Positions 35,579-44,585 of a DNA stretch of 64,000 nt are shown here, piece by piece. The stretch spans positions 1 through 64,000 of the forward strand of contig JAUYTN010000007.1 of assembly GCA_030695205.1 (NCBI GenBank). The letters run 5' to 3'. The stretch comes from Burkholderiaceae bacterium. Lineage in GTDB: Bacteria > Pseudomonadota > Gammaproteobacteria > Burkholderiales > Burkholderiaceae_C. Below the pieces are notes generated by a model that saw only the letters and a list, made by a program, of their open reading frames with translations, was not told the DNA's origin and did not search any database. The translations under genes and the position numbers were made by a program. How positions within the stretch are numbered: position 1 is the first letter of the stretch; each line of letters starts with the position of its first letter.

Positions 35579-38521
35579 TCACGCTGGCGCACACGACTCC
35601 ACCCGTACCGCGCAGTACTTGAACTCGGGAATCTTGCCAAACGGGTCCAGCGCCGCATGCGTCAGCAGGTTGGCCGCAGCCTCCACATAGGCAAACGGCA
35701 CAAACACCGCGCCTGCTGGCGTGCCGTCGTCTCGTCGGGTGGCCAGGGTCACACTGCCGCGCCGGGAGTGCAGGCGCACCGGCTCGCCAGAATGCAGGCC
35801 CAGTCGGGCCAGGTCGGCGCCGTTCATTGAGGCCGTTGCTGCGGGCTCCAGCGCATGGAGCACGCCTGCGCGCCGGGTCATGCTGCCGGTGTGCCAGTGC
35901 TCCAACTGCCGCCCGGTGATGAGCACCATGGGGTAGTCGGCATCAGGCACTTCCGCCGCTGCTATGAACGCGGTGGGCACCAGTTGTGCGCGGCCATTGG
36001 AGGTGGGAAAGTGGTCGGTGAACACCACGGGCTGGCCGGGGTCGTCGGCGCTCAGGCAGGGGTAGGTCACGCTGCCCTCCTTGACAAGCCTGTCCCAGGT
36101 GATTCCGCCTATGGAGTCTTCCATGGCCTGGCGCATTTCTTCAAACACTGCCTCTACGCCGTGGTGCACGCTGGGTTCACATCCAGCGTCAACGGACTGG
36201 TCGTAGGTCCAGCCCATGGACTGGCCATCGGCGCGGCCCAGCCGCTGGGCCAGTTGCTGGATGATCCACAGGTCCGCCCGCGCATCGCCGGGCGGTGGCA
36301 GGGCCTGGCGGCCCAGTTGCACGGTGCGGTCGGTGTTGCTGACCGTGCCCCACTTTTCGGGCCAGGCGCTGGCGGGCAGCACCACGTCGGCCAGCCACGC
36401 GGTTTCGGTCAGGAAGATGTCTTGCACCACCAGATGTTCCAGGCTGGCCAGGGCGTGGCGGGCGTGGTTCAGGTCGGGGTCGCTCATGGCGGGGTTTTCA
36501 CCCATCACATACATGCCGCGCACCTTGTGGGGGTCGGCATCGGGTGCCAGCGCCTTGTGCATGGTTTCGACCACGGTGTAGCCGGGGGTGCGGTCCAAAG
36601 CTGTGCCCCAGAACCCTTCGAACCAGTCGTGCGCCGCGGTGTCGGTCACGCGCTGGTAGTTGGGGTACATCATGGGAATCAGGCCCGCGTCACTGGCGCC
36701 TTGCACGTTGTTCTGGCCACGCAAAGGATGCAAGCCGGTACCGGGGCGTCCAATCTGGCCAGTGACAGTGGCCAGGGCAATCAGGCAGCGCACGTTGTCG
36801 GTGCCGTGGGTGTGCTGGCTCACGCCCATGCCCCACAAAATCATGGCGGCTTTGGCGCTGGCGTAGGCACGGGCCACCTCGCGGATGGTGGGTGCAGGGA
36901 TGCCGCACACAGCCGCCACGGCCTCGGGGCTGAAGGCAGCCACACCGGCACGAATGGCGGCCAGGTTGTCCACGTGCTGGACCACATAGGCATCGTCCAC
37001 CAGGCCTTCTTCAAACACGGTGTGCAGCAGGGCGTTCAGCAGCACCACGTCGGTGTCAGGCTGGAACGTGAGGGTGCGCCAGGCGTGGGCGGCCAAATCG
37101 GTGCGGCGCGGGTCGGCCATGACGATGCGGGTGCCACGCTGGGCGGCATTTTTCATCCAGGTGGCGGCCACGGGGTGGTTAGCCGTGGGGTTGGAGCCGA
37201 TGACGATGATGAGGTCTGACTGCTCCACGTCGCTCACCGGGTTGCTGACTGCGCCCGAACCCACGCCCTCCAGCAACGCTGCCACGCTGGACGCATGGCA
37301 CAGGCGGGTGCAGTGGTCCACGTTGTTGCTGCCAAAGCCCACGCGCACCAGCTTTTGGAACAAATAGGCCTCTTCGTTGCTGCCCTTGGCCGACCCGAAA
37401 CCGGCGAGAGACTTGGGGCCGTGTTGGGTGCGCAGGGTTTTCAGCTTGCCTGCGGCGAGGTCCAGCGCTTCGTCCCAAGTGGCTTCACGGAACACGTCTC
37501 GCCAATCCTGAGCCCCACCGATGTGTGCCGGGTCTTTGGCCGCGCCTTCGCGCCGGATCAACGGCACGGTCAGGCGGTCGGGGTGGTGGGCGTAGTCGAA
37601 GCCGAAGCGGCCTTTCACACACAGGCGGCCTGCGTTGGCCGGGCCGTTGCGGCCGGTGACGCTGACGATGTGTTCGGGCACTGCGGGGGTTTCAACCGTG
37701 GCTGGCTTGGCGTCGCGCACGTTGTAGGTGAGCTGGCAGCCCACGCCGCAAAACGGGCACACGCTGTCCACCTGGCGGTCCACGCTTTGCGGGCCCATGT
37801 GGGTTTTGGCGCTGAGCGCGCCGGTGGGGCAGGCCTGCACGCACTCGCCACAGGCCACACAGCTGCTGCTCCCCATGGGGTCGCCCAGGTCGAACACGAT
37901 GCGGGTGTCCGCCCCACGGCCCGACACGCCAATGACCCCGTTCACCTGTTCTTCGCGGCAGGCGCGCACGCAGCGGTTGCAGTTGATGCAGGCGTCCAGG
38001 TTGACGGCCATGGCGGGGTGGCTGAGGTCGGGTACTGGCGCTTCGCGGCGCAACTCGGCCAAGGCGGGGCGCACACTCACGCCCTGCTGCGCCGCCCATT
38101 GGCTGAGTTCGCCGTGCGGCTGGGCGGGGTCGTCGGTGATCCATTGGTGGCCCTGCTCGGGCAGGTCGGCCAGCAGCAACTCCAGCACCATGTGTTGCGC
38201 TTTGCGGGCGCGGGGGCTGGTAGCTTGGATGGCCATGCCTGGCGCCACGGTGCGGCAGCAACTGGGGGCCAACGTGCGTTCACCGGCAATTTCCACCACA
38301 CAACTGCGGCAGTTGCCATCGGGCCGCAGACCATCTGCCGCACACAGGCGGGGAATGGCCACACCCAGCCTGTCAGCCAGTTGCAGGATGGTTTCACCCT
38401 GGCGGGCGGTGACGGGCTGGCCGTCCAGCGTCAGCGCCACCTCTGGCGCTCCGAGTGCAGGGCCGGGGCGGTGGGTGCCGTGGCGCGTGGCTTGGGTCAG
38501 GTTGGGTACGCGGGCATTCAT
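35579..38521 (-). CDS. fdsA: NAD-dependent formate dehydrogenase alpha subunit (FdsA-type)
   Basis: Molybdenum (bis-MGD) catalytic subunit of 980 residues oxidising formate to carbon dioxide. N-terminal [2Fe-2S] domain: CAADGLRPDGNCRSC; ferredoxin-like [4Fe-4S] sites: CINCNRCVRACREEQ and CVACGECVQACPTGA; another cluster: CPFCGVGCQLTYN. The molybdenum ligand is cysteine in DHCTRLCHASSVAALL, so no selenocysteine is needed. The ATG at 38521 overlaps the upstream FdsG-FdsB gene by four bases. No fdhD or fdsD follows; the next gene downstream is the antitoxin. Confidence 0.95.
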   Translation of the reverse strand: MNARVPNLTQATRHGTHRPGPALGAPEVALTLDGQPVTARQGETILQLADRLGVAIPRLCAADGLRPDGNCRSCVVEIAGERTLAPSCCRTVAPGMAIQATSPRARKAQHMVLELLLADLPEQGHQWITDDPAQPHGELSQWAAQQGVSVRPALAELRREAPVPDLSHPAMAVNLDACINCNRCVRACREEQVNGVIGVSGRGADTRIVFDLGDPMGSSSCVACGECVQACPTGALSAKTHMGPQSVDRQVDSVCPFCGVGCQLTYNVRDAKPATVETPAVPEHIVSVTGRNGPANAGRLCVKGRFGFDYAHHPDRLTVPLIRREGAAKDPAHIGGAQDWRDVFREATWDEALDLAAGKLKTLRTQHGPKSLAGFGSAKGSNEEAYLFQKLVRVGFGSNNVDHCTRLCHASSVAALLEGVGSGAVSNPVSDVEQSDLIIVIGSNPTANHPVAATWMKNAAQRGTRIVMADPRRTDLAAHAWRTLTFQPDTDVVLLNALLHTVFEEGLVDDAYVVQHVDNLAAIRAGVAAFSPEAVAAVCGIPAPTIREVARAYASAKAAMILWGMGVSQHTHGTDNVRCLIALATVTGQIGRPGTGLHPLRGQNNVQGASDAGLIPMMYPNYQRVTDTAAHDWFEGFWGTALDRTPGYTVVETMHKALAPDADPHKVRGMYVMGENPAMSDPDLNHARHALASLEHLVVQDIFLTETAWLADVVLPASAWPEKWGTVSNTDRTVQLGRQALPPPGDARADLWIIQQLAQRLGRADGQSMGWTYDQSVDAGCEPSVHHGVEAVFEEMRQAMEDSIGGITWDRLVKEGSVTYPCLSADDPGQPVVFTDHFPTSNGRAQLVPTAFIAAAEVPDADYPMVLITGRQLEHWHTGSMTRRAGVLHALEPAATASMNGADLARLGLHSGEPVRLHSRRGSVTLATRRDDGTPAGAVFVPFAYVEAAANLLTHAALDPFGKIPEFKYCAVRVESCAPA

Positions 38522-40293
38522 GCGCTCACCTCGTGCGCAAAGTACGTCAGCACGCTTTGCAGGGGGTTGGGCGCGGCCTGCCCCAGGCCGCAGATGCTGG
38601 CGTCCACCATCACGGTGGCCAGATCTTGCAGGGTGTCGGCGTCCCACACTTCGGCCTGCATCAGCGCAGCGGCTTTTGCCGTGCCCACCCGGCAGGGGGT
38701 GCACTGGCCGCAGCTTTCGTGGGCAAAGAACTGCATGGCGTTCAGCGCCGCATCGCGGGCGCGGTCGGATTGGCTCAGCACCACCACCGCCGCGCTGCCA
38801 ATGAAGCTGCCGTGGGGTTGCAGGGTGTCAAAGTCCAGCGGCACATCGGCCAGCCTTGCGGGCAAGATGCCACCGCTGGCCCCGCCGGGCAGGTAGGCGT
38901 AGAGGGTGTGGCCGTCGGCCATGCCGCCGCAGAACTCATCAATGAGTTCGCGCAGGGTGATGCCAGCGGGGGCCAGCTTCACGCCGGGCTGTTTCACCCG
39001 CCCGCTGACGCTGAAACTGCGCAGGCCTTTCCGCCCGTGGCGGCCGTGTGATGCAAACCAGTCGCCACCCTGTTGGACGATGTCGCGCACCCAGTACAGG
39101 GTTTCAAAGTTGTGCTCCAGCGTGGGGCGGCCAAACAGGCCCACCTCGGCAATGTAGGGCGGGCGCAGTCGGGGCTCGCCGCGTTTGCCTTCAATGCTCT
39201 CGATCATGGCGGACTCTTCGCCGCAGATGTAGGCGCCCGCACCGCGCCGCAACTCGATCAGCGGAAGCTCGCAAGGGGGATTGGCCCGCAGGTCGGCCAG
39301 CGCCTGGGTCAGCAAACGGCGGGCGTGGTGGTATTCGTCGCGCAGGTAGATGTAGACCGCGCTGCAGCCCACCACCTGCGCGGCCACCAGCAGGCCTTCC
39401 AGAAAGCGGTGGGGGTCGCGCTCCAGGTACCAGCGGTCCTTGAAGGTGCCGGGCTCGCCTTCGTCGATGTTGACGGCCATGAGCCTTGGCGCTGGCTGGC
39501 CGCGCACGATGCGCCATTTGCGCCCCGCCGGAAAGCCTGCGCCACCCAAGCCGCGCAGCCCGGCGTGTTCCAGCGCCTGAATGATGCTCTCGGCATCGCG
39601 CTGTCCGCTGGCGACTTGCCGCGCCAGGGCGTAGCCGCCGGTGCTTTGGTAGGCTTCAAGGTCAATTGAATCTGTAGCTACAAAGTCAATACAGGAAAGC
39701 GGTAGCTGCCAATTGTCTTCAAAATGTTCGGGGGCTTGTGCCCCAAGGGCGGCGACGGCATCTGTGGTGGCATGGCCCAGCGGCCATTGACCCACTTGCA
39801 CGGCGGGGGCCTGGTCGCAGCGGCCCACGCAGGGGGCAGCCAACACGCGCACATCGGCCCGGCCCAGCAAGGCAGGCAGGCGCTGTTGCAGGTCGGCCAG
39901 CAGCGGGCTGGCCCCAGCCAGTTGGCAGCTCAGGCCATCGCACACACGCACGGTGAGGCCTGGGCCTGCTTCGCCATCGCGCAGTACCTCGAAGTGATGA
40001 TAGAAGCTGGCCACTTCGTACACCTCGGCCACGGGGATGTTCATCTCGGCGGCCAGCGCCACCAGCAATGCCTCAGGCAGGCCGTGGTGGGCGTCGTTGA
40101 GGGCGTGCAAGTGCTCGATCAGCACGTCGCGCCGGTGGCCACCTTCGCTGTCACCGTTCGGTGCGGGTGGCCGCCCGATGAGGCGGCGCACCTCGGCCAG
40201 CGCCGCATCGGTGGGCTGTCGGCCCTTCAGCTGATGCCTGGGCTGTTGCCCCGGGCGCTTGATGGACTGCAGGCTGACCGTGGCGACTTGCAT
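38518..40293 (-). CDS. fdsB: Fused FdsG-FdsB subunit of NAD-dependent formate dehydrogenase
   Basis: A 591-residue fusion. Residues 30-170 are FdsG/NuoE-like with a [2Fe-2S] site of four cysteines (C118 and C123 in VRVCDGLSCQLAG, C155 and C159 in AAPCVGRCDQ). From about 215 on it is FdsB/NuoF-like: GLRGLGGAGFPAGRKW (NADH/FMN), GAYICGEESAMIESIEGKRG and the [4Fe-4S] ligands ESCGQCTPCRVG with SICGLGQAAPNPL. The subunit passes electrons from FdsA to NAD. The junction around residues 190-207 is encoded by an AT-rich repeat-like stretch. The start is 16 bases after the thiolase gene. Confidence 0.94.
   Translation of the reverse strand: MQVATVSLQSIKRPGQQPRHQLKGRQPTDAALAEVRRLIGRPPAPNGDSEGGHRRDVLIEHLHALNDAHHGLPEALLVALAAEMNIPVAEVYEVASFYHHFEVLRDGEAGPGLTVRVCDGLSCQLAGASPLLADLQQRLPALLGRADVRVLAAPCVGRCDQAPAVQVGQWPLGHATTDAVAALGAQAPEHFEDNWQLPLSCIDFVATDSIDLEAYQSTGGYALARQVASGQRDAESIIQALEHAGLRGLGGAGFPAGRKWRIVRGQPAPRLMAVNIDEGEPGTFKDRWYLERDPHRFLEGLLVAAQVVGCSAVYIYLRDEYHHARRLLTQALADLRANPPCELPLIELRRGAGAYICGEESAMIESIEGKRGEPRLRPPYIAEVGLFGRPTLEHNFETLYWVRDIVQQGGDWFASHGRHGRKGLRSFSVSGRVKQPGVKLAPAGITLRELIDEFCGGMADGHTLYAYLPGGASGGILPARLADVPLDFDTLQPHGSFIGSAAVVVLSQSDRARDAALNAMQFFAHESCGQCTPCRVGTAKAAALMQAEVWDADTLQDLATVMVDASICGLGQAAPNPLQSVLTYFAHEVSA
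39674..39724. repeat. AT-rich dispersed repeat, copy 4 (FdsG-FdsB junction)
   Basis: Plus strand GTAGCTACAAAG, AAAGCGGTAGCTGCCAATTG and TCAAAATG align with the other copies. It is one of the weaker matches. It falls exactly at the boundary between the two fused domains. Confidence 0.45.
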
Positions 40294-40309
40294 GTTCAAT
40301 CGCGTCGCG

Positions 40310-41518
40310 TCACACGCGCTCAAGCACCAGCGCAATGCCCTGCCCCACGCCAATGCACATGGTGCACAGCGCGTAGCGGCCACCCGTGTGGTGCAGGCGG
40401 TTGACAGCAGTGGTGGCCAGGCGGGCACCGCTGGCACCCAGCGGGTGGCCCAGCGCAATGGCACCGCCCCAGGCGTTGACGCGCTCGTCGGTGTCGGACA
40501 GGCCCAGCATGCGCAGCACGGCCAAACCCTGGGCGGCGAAGGCTTCGTTGAGCTCGATCACGTCCAGGTCGGCCAATGTGAGGCCGGTCAGGGCCAGCAC
40601 CTTTTGGGTGGCGGGTGCAGGCCCAATGCCCATGATGCGCGGGGCCACACCGGCCACGGCCATGCCTACCACGCGGGCTTTGGGCGTGAGGCCGTTTTTG
40701 GCGGCGGTGGCTTCGTCGGCCAGCAGCAGGGCGCAGGCCCCATCGTTGACGCCCGATGCGTTGCCTGCCGTCACACTGCCATCGGGCTTGACCACTCCCT
40801 TGAGCTTGGCCAGCGCCTCCAGACTGGTTTGGCGGGGGTGCTCGTCGGTGTCCACCACCAAGGCGTCACCTTTCTTCTGGGGGATGGTGACCGGACAGAT
40901 TTCACGGGCCAGGTGCCCGGCCTGGATGGCGGCCACAGCGCGCAGCTGGCTGTTCATGGCCATGTTGTCCTGGGCGGAGCGCTCGATACCGAACTCGACA
41001 GCCACGTTTTCTGCCGTTTCAGGCATCGAGTCGACCCCGTACTGGGCCTTCATGAGCTTGTTGACAAAGCGCCAGCCTATGGTGGTGTCGTACACGGCAT
41101 TGCTGCGGCTGAAGGCGGACTCGGCTTTGGGCATGACGAACGGGGCGCGGCTCATGCTCTCCACACCACCGGCAATTATCAGCCCGGCTTCGCCCGCCTT
41201 GATGGCGCGGGCCGCCGAGCCCACTGCATCCAACCCTGAGCCGCACAGGCGGTTGATGGTGCCACCGGGCACTTCCAGCGGCAGCCCGGCCAGCAGGCTG
41301 CACATGTGGGCGACGTTGCGGTTGTCTTCGCCGGCTTGGTTGGCGCAACCATAAAGCACATCCACCACGCTGGCCCAGTCCACATTCGGGTTGCGGGTCA
41401 TGAGGGCGCGCAGGGGGATGGCACCCAGGTCGTCAGCGCGCACGCCGCTGAGTGCGCCGCCGTAGCGCCCGAAGGGTGTGCGGATAGCGTCGCAAATGAA
41501 GGCTTGAGGGGTGGTCAT
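40310..41518 (-). CDS. pcaF: 3-Oxoadipyl-CoA thiolase
   Basis: Cleaves 3-oxoadipyl-CoA to succinyl-CoA and acetyl-CoA, the last step of the lower box pathway. The 402 residues contain the nucleophilic cysteine in GGTINRLCGSGLDAVGSAARAI, the family signature NVAVEFGIERSAQD, and the second active site NAWGGAIALGHPLGASGAR with the C-terminal CTMCIGVGQGIALV. The ATG at 41518 follows GGAGA. It lies in the minus-strand box string, before the formate dehydrogenase genes. Confidence 0.94.
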   Translation of the reverse strand: MTTPQAFICDAIRTPFGRYGGALSGVRADDLGAIPLRALMTRNPNVDWASVVDVLYGCANQAGEDNRNVAHMCSLLAGLPLEVPGGTINRLCGSGLDAVGSAARAIKAGEAGLIIAGGVESMSRAPFVMPKAESAFSRSNAVYDTTIGWRFVNKLMKAQYGVDSMPETAENVAVEFGIERSAQDNMAMNSQLRAVAAIQAGHLAREICPVTIPQKKGDALVVDTDEHPRQTSLEALAKLKGVVKPDGSVTAGNASGVNDGACALLLADEATAAKNGLTPKARVVGMAVAGVAPRIMGIGPAPATQKVLALTGLTLADLDVIELNEAFAAQGLAVLRMLGLSDTDERVNAWGGAIALGHPLGASGARLATTAVNRLHHTGGRYALCTMCIGVGQGIALVLERV

Positions 41519-41546
41519 GGGTGTCTCCAAAGGTTATACAAAACAC

Positions 41547-41595
41547 ATAGCTCTCAGCGCATACAAGTAAAGCGCCAATTGCCTTTTTTGATTGA
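41547..41595. repeat. AT-rich dispersed repeat, copy 5 (pcaF upstream gap)
   Basis: ATAGCTCTCAGCGC, AAGTAAAGCGCC and TTGCCTTTTTTGATTGA on the plus strand align closely with copies 3, 6 and 7. It lies between the MaoC-like gene and pcaF. Confidence 0.7.
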
Positions 41596-41622
41596 CAAAA
41601 ATTACCTGCATCAGGTCTTGCC

Positions 41623-42060
41623 TCAGACGGGCAATTTGAACAGGCTGGTGGCCTCCAAATCCAGCACCTGAACCTGGTGCTGGTTGAACTGCTGCCAACG
41701 CCAGCGCAGGATGGCCAGCTCGGGTTTGCTGGTCGAGCGGCGGGTCTCAAGGACGGTGGCGGTGAGCGACAAGGCGTCACCCGGGCGCACGGGGTGTGTC
41801 CATTTCACATACGCCAGGCCGGGCGACGCGAACGACTCGGAACCTGCCAGCATGTGATCCGCCGCCAGCTTCATGGCAATGCCGCAGGTTTGCCAGCCGC
41901 TGGCAATCAACCCGCCGTGAGGGCCGTGGGCGGCAGCCTCCGGGTCGGTGTGGAACCACTGGGGGTCCCAGGCTTTGGCAAAGGCCAGCAGCTCGGGCTC
42001 TGTCAGCACATAGGGCCCGGCGGTGATGACTTGGCCCGCAAAAAATTCTGCGTACTTCAT
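41623..42060 (-). CDS. MaoC-like hot-dog dehydratase
   Basis: Protein of 145 residues with the MaoC/R-hydratase fold: FFAGQVITAGPYVLTEPELLAFAKAWDPQWFHTDPEAA contains the catalytic Asp-His pair (D...H), followed by GGLIASGWQTCGIAMKL and YVKWTHPVRPGDALSLTATV. In this operon it may hydrate 3,4- or 2,3-dehydroadipyl-CoA, alongside or instead of the crotonase-type hydratase two genes away. This role is inferred from position only. Confidence 0.85.
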   Translation of the reverse strand: MKYAEFFAGQVITAGPYVLTEPELLAFAKAWDPQWFHTDPEAAAHGPHGGLIASGWQTCGIAMKLAADHMLAGSESFASPGLAYVKWTHPVRPGDALSLTATVLETRRSTSKPELAILRWRWQQFNQHQVQVLDLEATSLFKLPV

Positions 42061-42110
42061 AGCTTAAAACCTATACGCATCAAGCGTAAAGTGCCATTTT
42101 TCCTTAAAAA
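42059..42110. repeat. AT-rich dispersed repeat, copy 6 (MaoC gene upstream gap)
   Basis: ATAGCTTAAAACC, CATCAAGCGTAAAG and TGCCATTTTTCC on the plus strand match copies 5 and 7. It fills the gap between the hydroxyacyl-CoA dehydrogenase gene and the MaoC gene and abuts the MaoC start codon. Confidence 0.7.
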
Positions 42111-42113
42111 TAC

Positions 42114-43679
42114 TCACGCCAACGCAGCCTGCTGGCGCAGCCAGGGGCTGGTGCGGTAGCGCTCGCCCCGGTAGGTGGCGTCCAGTGCGGCCAGCACCTG
42201 CACCACAGCGGGCGCACCCCAACGGGCCAGCCAGTCGAAAGGGCCTGCGGGGTAGTTCACGCCCAGCTTCATCGCGGCGTCGGCCCCGACCGCGGAGCAC
42301 ACGCCCTGCTGCACCGCGTCTGCAGCTTCGTTCACCAGCATGCTCAGCGTGCGGGCCACCACCAGGCCGGGGACATCGGCCAGGCGCTGGGGGTTGAAGC
42401 CCAGGGCTTGCAGCCACAACGGAGCCTGGGTTGCCCAAGCGTCGGACGACCGCACCGATGGTGCCCAGGCCAGCACCTCGGTGGGAGCCACCAGGGTGGG
42501 CCAGTCGAACACGGCGGTGTCAGCGGCTGACACACCACCCAGCTCGGTGGCGGTGCGACCATCGGTCAGGCGCAGCTGGGCGTCGCCCACCTGCAGGCCG
42601 ACCCAGCCTGCGTCGGGCAAGCGCGCCACCTCGGCCAACCGCTCAGGCATGTGTGCCGCCAGGCGTTGGTGCAATGCATCGGCCACTGGGCCGGTGCCTA
42701 CCACGGCCAGCGTGGTGAAAGGGGGCAAGCCGGTCAATGCGGGCGAATCGGGCACCATGGCGGGCTTCTCAGCCCCAGGGGCGTAGCTGTAAAAGCCACG
42801 CCCGGTTTTGCGGCCCAGCAAGCCACCATCCACCAGCTCACGCTGCACCAGCGAGGGCACAAATCGTTTGTCGAAAAAGTTGGCTTCGTACACCGAGCTG
42901 GTCACCGAAAAGTTGGTGTCATGCCCGATAAGGTCCATCAGCTCGCACGGCCCCATGCGAAAACCCACGCTGCGAAGGCAGGCGTCCAGCACAGCAGGGT
43001 TGGCCGCCTGCTCTTGAAGTAAGGCCAGGGTTTCGGCGTAGTACGGGCGGGCAATGCGGTTGACGATGAAGCCCGGTGTGGAGCGGGCGTGCACCGGCGT
43101 TTTGCCCCAGGCTTGTGCCAGCTCGACAATGCCATCGGCCACGGCGGGCGCGGTTTGCAGGCCAGACACCACCTCCACCAGCTTCATGAGTGGCACGGGG
43201 TTGAAAAAGTGCATGCCCACCAGGCGCTGCGGGTGGTGCAGCCCATTGGCAATGGCCGTGACGGAAATCGACGAGGTGTTGGTGGCCAGCACGCAGTCGG
43301 CAGACACCACAGCCTCCAGCTGCTGGAACAGGCTGCGCTTGACCTCCAGCTTTTCCACAATGGCCTCCACCACCAGGTGGGCCCGGGCAGCACTGTCAAG
43401 CGCGGTGACCACCTGTATGCGGGCCAGGATGTGGGCGGCGGCCTCTGCAGTGAGTTTTTGCTTGGCCACCAGGGTGTCGAAGGTGGTGGCCAGCTGGTCG
43501 CGGGCCTGGGCTGCGGCACCTTCGCGCACGTCAAACAGCATGACGGGATGCCCGGCCTGGGCTGCCACCTGGGCAATGCCCGCGCCCATGATGCCTGCAC
43601 CCACCACCAGCACAGGCAGATCGGCGGGGGCTTTTGCAAGGCCAGTCAGGCCAAACAATTGGGAGGGGGCAGCATTCAT
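42114..43679 (-). CDS. paaH: 3-Hydroxyacyl-CoA dehydrogenase (PaaC/PaaH type)
   Basis: NAD-dependent enzyme of 521 residues, predicted to oxidise 3-hydroxyadipyl-CoA to 3-oxoadipyl-CoA. The Rossmann loop is VLVVGAGIMGAGIAQVAAQAG; the catalytic region reads ATNTSSISVTAIANGLHHPQRLVGMHFFNPVPLMKLVEVV, and the substrate domain has TPGFIVNRIARPYYAETLAL. A second 3HCDH C-terminal repeat follows near 430-510. The ATG at 43679 overlaps the upstream hydratase stop by four bases. Confidence 0.93.
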   Translation of the reverse strand: MNAAPSQLFGLTGLAKAPADLPVLVVGAGIMGAGIAQVAAQAGHPVMLFDVREGAAAQARDQLATTFDTLVAKQKLTAEAAAHILARIQVVTALDSAARAHLVVEAIVEKLEVKRSLFQQLEAVVSADCVLATNTSSISVTAIANGLHHPQRLVGMHFFNPVPLMKLVEVVSGLQTAPAVADGIVELAQAWGKTPVHARSTPGFIVNRIARPYYAETLALLQEQAANPAVLDACLRSVGFRMGPCELMDLIGHDTNFSVTSSVYEANFFDKRFVPSLVQRELVDGGLLGRKTGRGFYSYAPGAEKPAMVPDSPALTGLPPFTTLAVVGTGPVADALHQRLAAHMPERLAEVARLPDAGWVGLQVGDAQLRLTDGRTATELGGVSAADTAVFDWPTLVAPTEVLAWAPSVRSSDAWATQAPLWLQALGFNPQRLADVPGLVVARTLSMLVNEAADAVQQGVCSAVGADAAMKLGVNYPAGPFDWLARWGAPAVVQVLAALDATYRGERYRTSPWLRQQAALA

Positions 43680-44485
43680 TGTGGAATCCAGTTGGCAGGG
43701 CGCTTGCCCAGAAAAGCAGCAAAACCCTCGCGGGCCTCGTCGGTGCCGCGCACGCGGCTGATGGTCTGCGCGGTGAGTTCGCGCACCTCGGGGGTGATGG
43801 GCCCCACATCCATGCCCGCATACAGCAGTTTGATTTCGGTCTGGGCCTGTGGGCCACACACCAGCAGGTCTTTCACCACGGCGTCCACGGCGGCGTCAAG
43901 GGCTGCACCCTCGGCATCAAACGGCACCACCTGTTGCACCAGGCCCATGGCCAGTGCTTCGGCCGCGCCCACGCGGGTGGCGGTAAGTGCCAGGCGCTGG
44001 GCCTGGCGCTTGCCCACAGCATTGGTCACATACGGGCCAATGACGGCGGGCAGGATACCGAACTTGGCCTCGCTCACCGAAAAGCTGGCGTTGTCGGCGG
44101 CCACCGCCATGTCGCAGGCACAGGTCAGGCCCACGCCGCCGCCCAGCGCTGCGCCCTGCACCCGGGCCACAGTGGGTTTGGGACAGGTGGCGATGCGGTA
44201 CAGCATGCCGGCAAACTTGCGCGCATCGGCGAGGTTCCATTCCTGGCTGGCCTGGGCGGCGCGCTGCATCCACTGCAAATCGGCCCCGGCGCTGAAGTGT
44301 TTGCCCGCCCCAGCCAACACGATCACGCGAACGGCTGGGTCGGCGCCCAAACGGGCAAAGGTGTCGTCTATCTCGGCAATCATGGCCTCGTCAAAGGCAT
44401 TGAACACTGCCGGGCGGTTCATGGTGATTTGCGCCACGCCTGGGGCGCGCTGGGTAAGGCTGAGGGTGGGGGAGGGTTCGTTCAT
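43676..44485 (-). CDS. paaG: Enoyl-CoA hydratase/isomerase family protein
   Basis: Crotonase-fold enzyme of 269 residues, likely acting on dehydroadipyl-CoA in the lower box pathway. The oxyanion-hole segments are AGAGKHFSAGADLQWM and VQGAALGGGVGLTCACDMAVAADNASFSVSEAKFGILPAVIGPYV, with the second-position glutamate in FSVSEAKFG. The ATG at 44485 (MNEPSPTLSLTQRAPGVAQITMNRP) is the natural family start. A GC-rich repeat fills the gap to boxA. Confidence 0.9.
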   Translation of the reverse strand: MNEPSPTLSLTQRAPGVAQITMNRPAVFNAFDEAMIAEIDDTFARLGADPAVRVIVLAGAGKHFSAGADLQWMQRAAQASQEWNLADARKFAGMLYRIATCPKPTVARVQGAALGGGVGLTCACDMAVAADNASFSVSEAKFGILPAVIGPYVTNAVGKRQAQRLALTATRVGAAEALAMGLVQQVVPFDAEGAALDAAVDAVVKDLLVCGPQAQTEIKLLYAGMDVGPITPEVRELTAQTISRVRGTDEAREGFAAFLGKRPANWIPQ

Positions 44486-44505
44486 GGCAATCCGTTCAAG
44501 GTCAA

Positions 44506-44582
44506 CCCGCCGCCGGGCCGCCCCAAGGCGGGTTGGGCCCCCGCGGGGGGCAGCGACCCGCGAAGCGGCGGAGCGTGGGGGC
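44506..44582. repeat. GC-rich dispersed repeat, copy A (boxA-paaG gap)
   Basis: Plus strand CCGCCGCCGGGCCG, CCCCAAGGCGG, CGGGGGGCAGCGA and AGCGTGGGGGCA occur in this order. The same blocks occur on the minus strand inside boxA (44950-45011). This copy is longer by an extra CCCGCGAAGCGGCGG segment. The two copies are inverted relative to each other, about 370 bases apart. Confidence 0.8.
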
Positions 44583-44585
44583 ATT

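Noticed and set aside
36544..38521. Selenocysteine in formate dehydrogenase
   Set aside because: The molybdenum-ligand position reads as an ordinary cysteine codon, and no in-frame TGA is present.
35855..38896. Long plus-strand frames opposite fdsA
   Set aside because: No recognisable domains; fdsA on the minus strand has all its cluster and molybdenum-ligand motifs.
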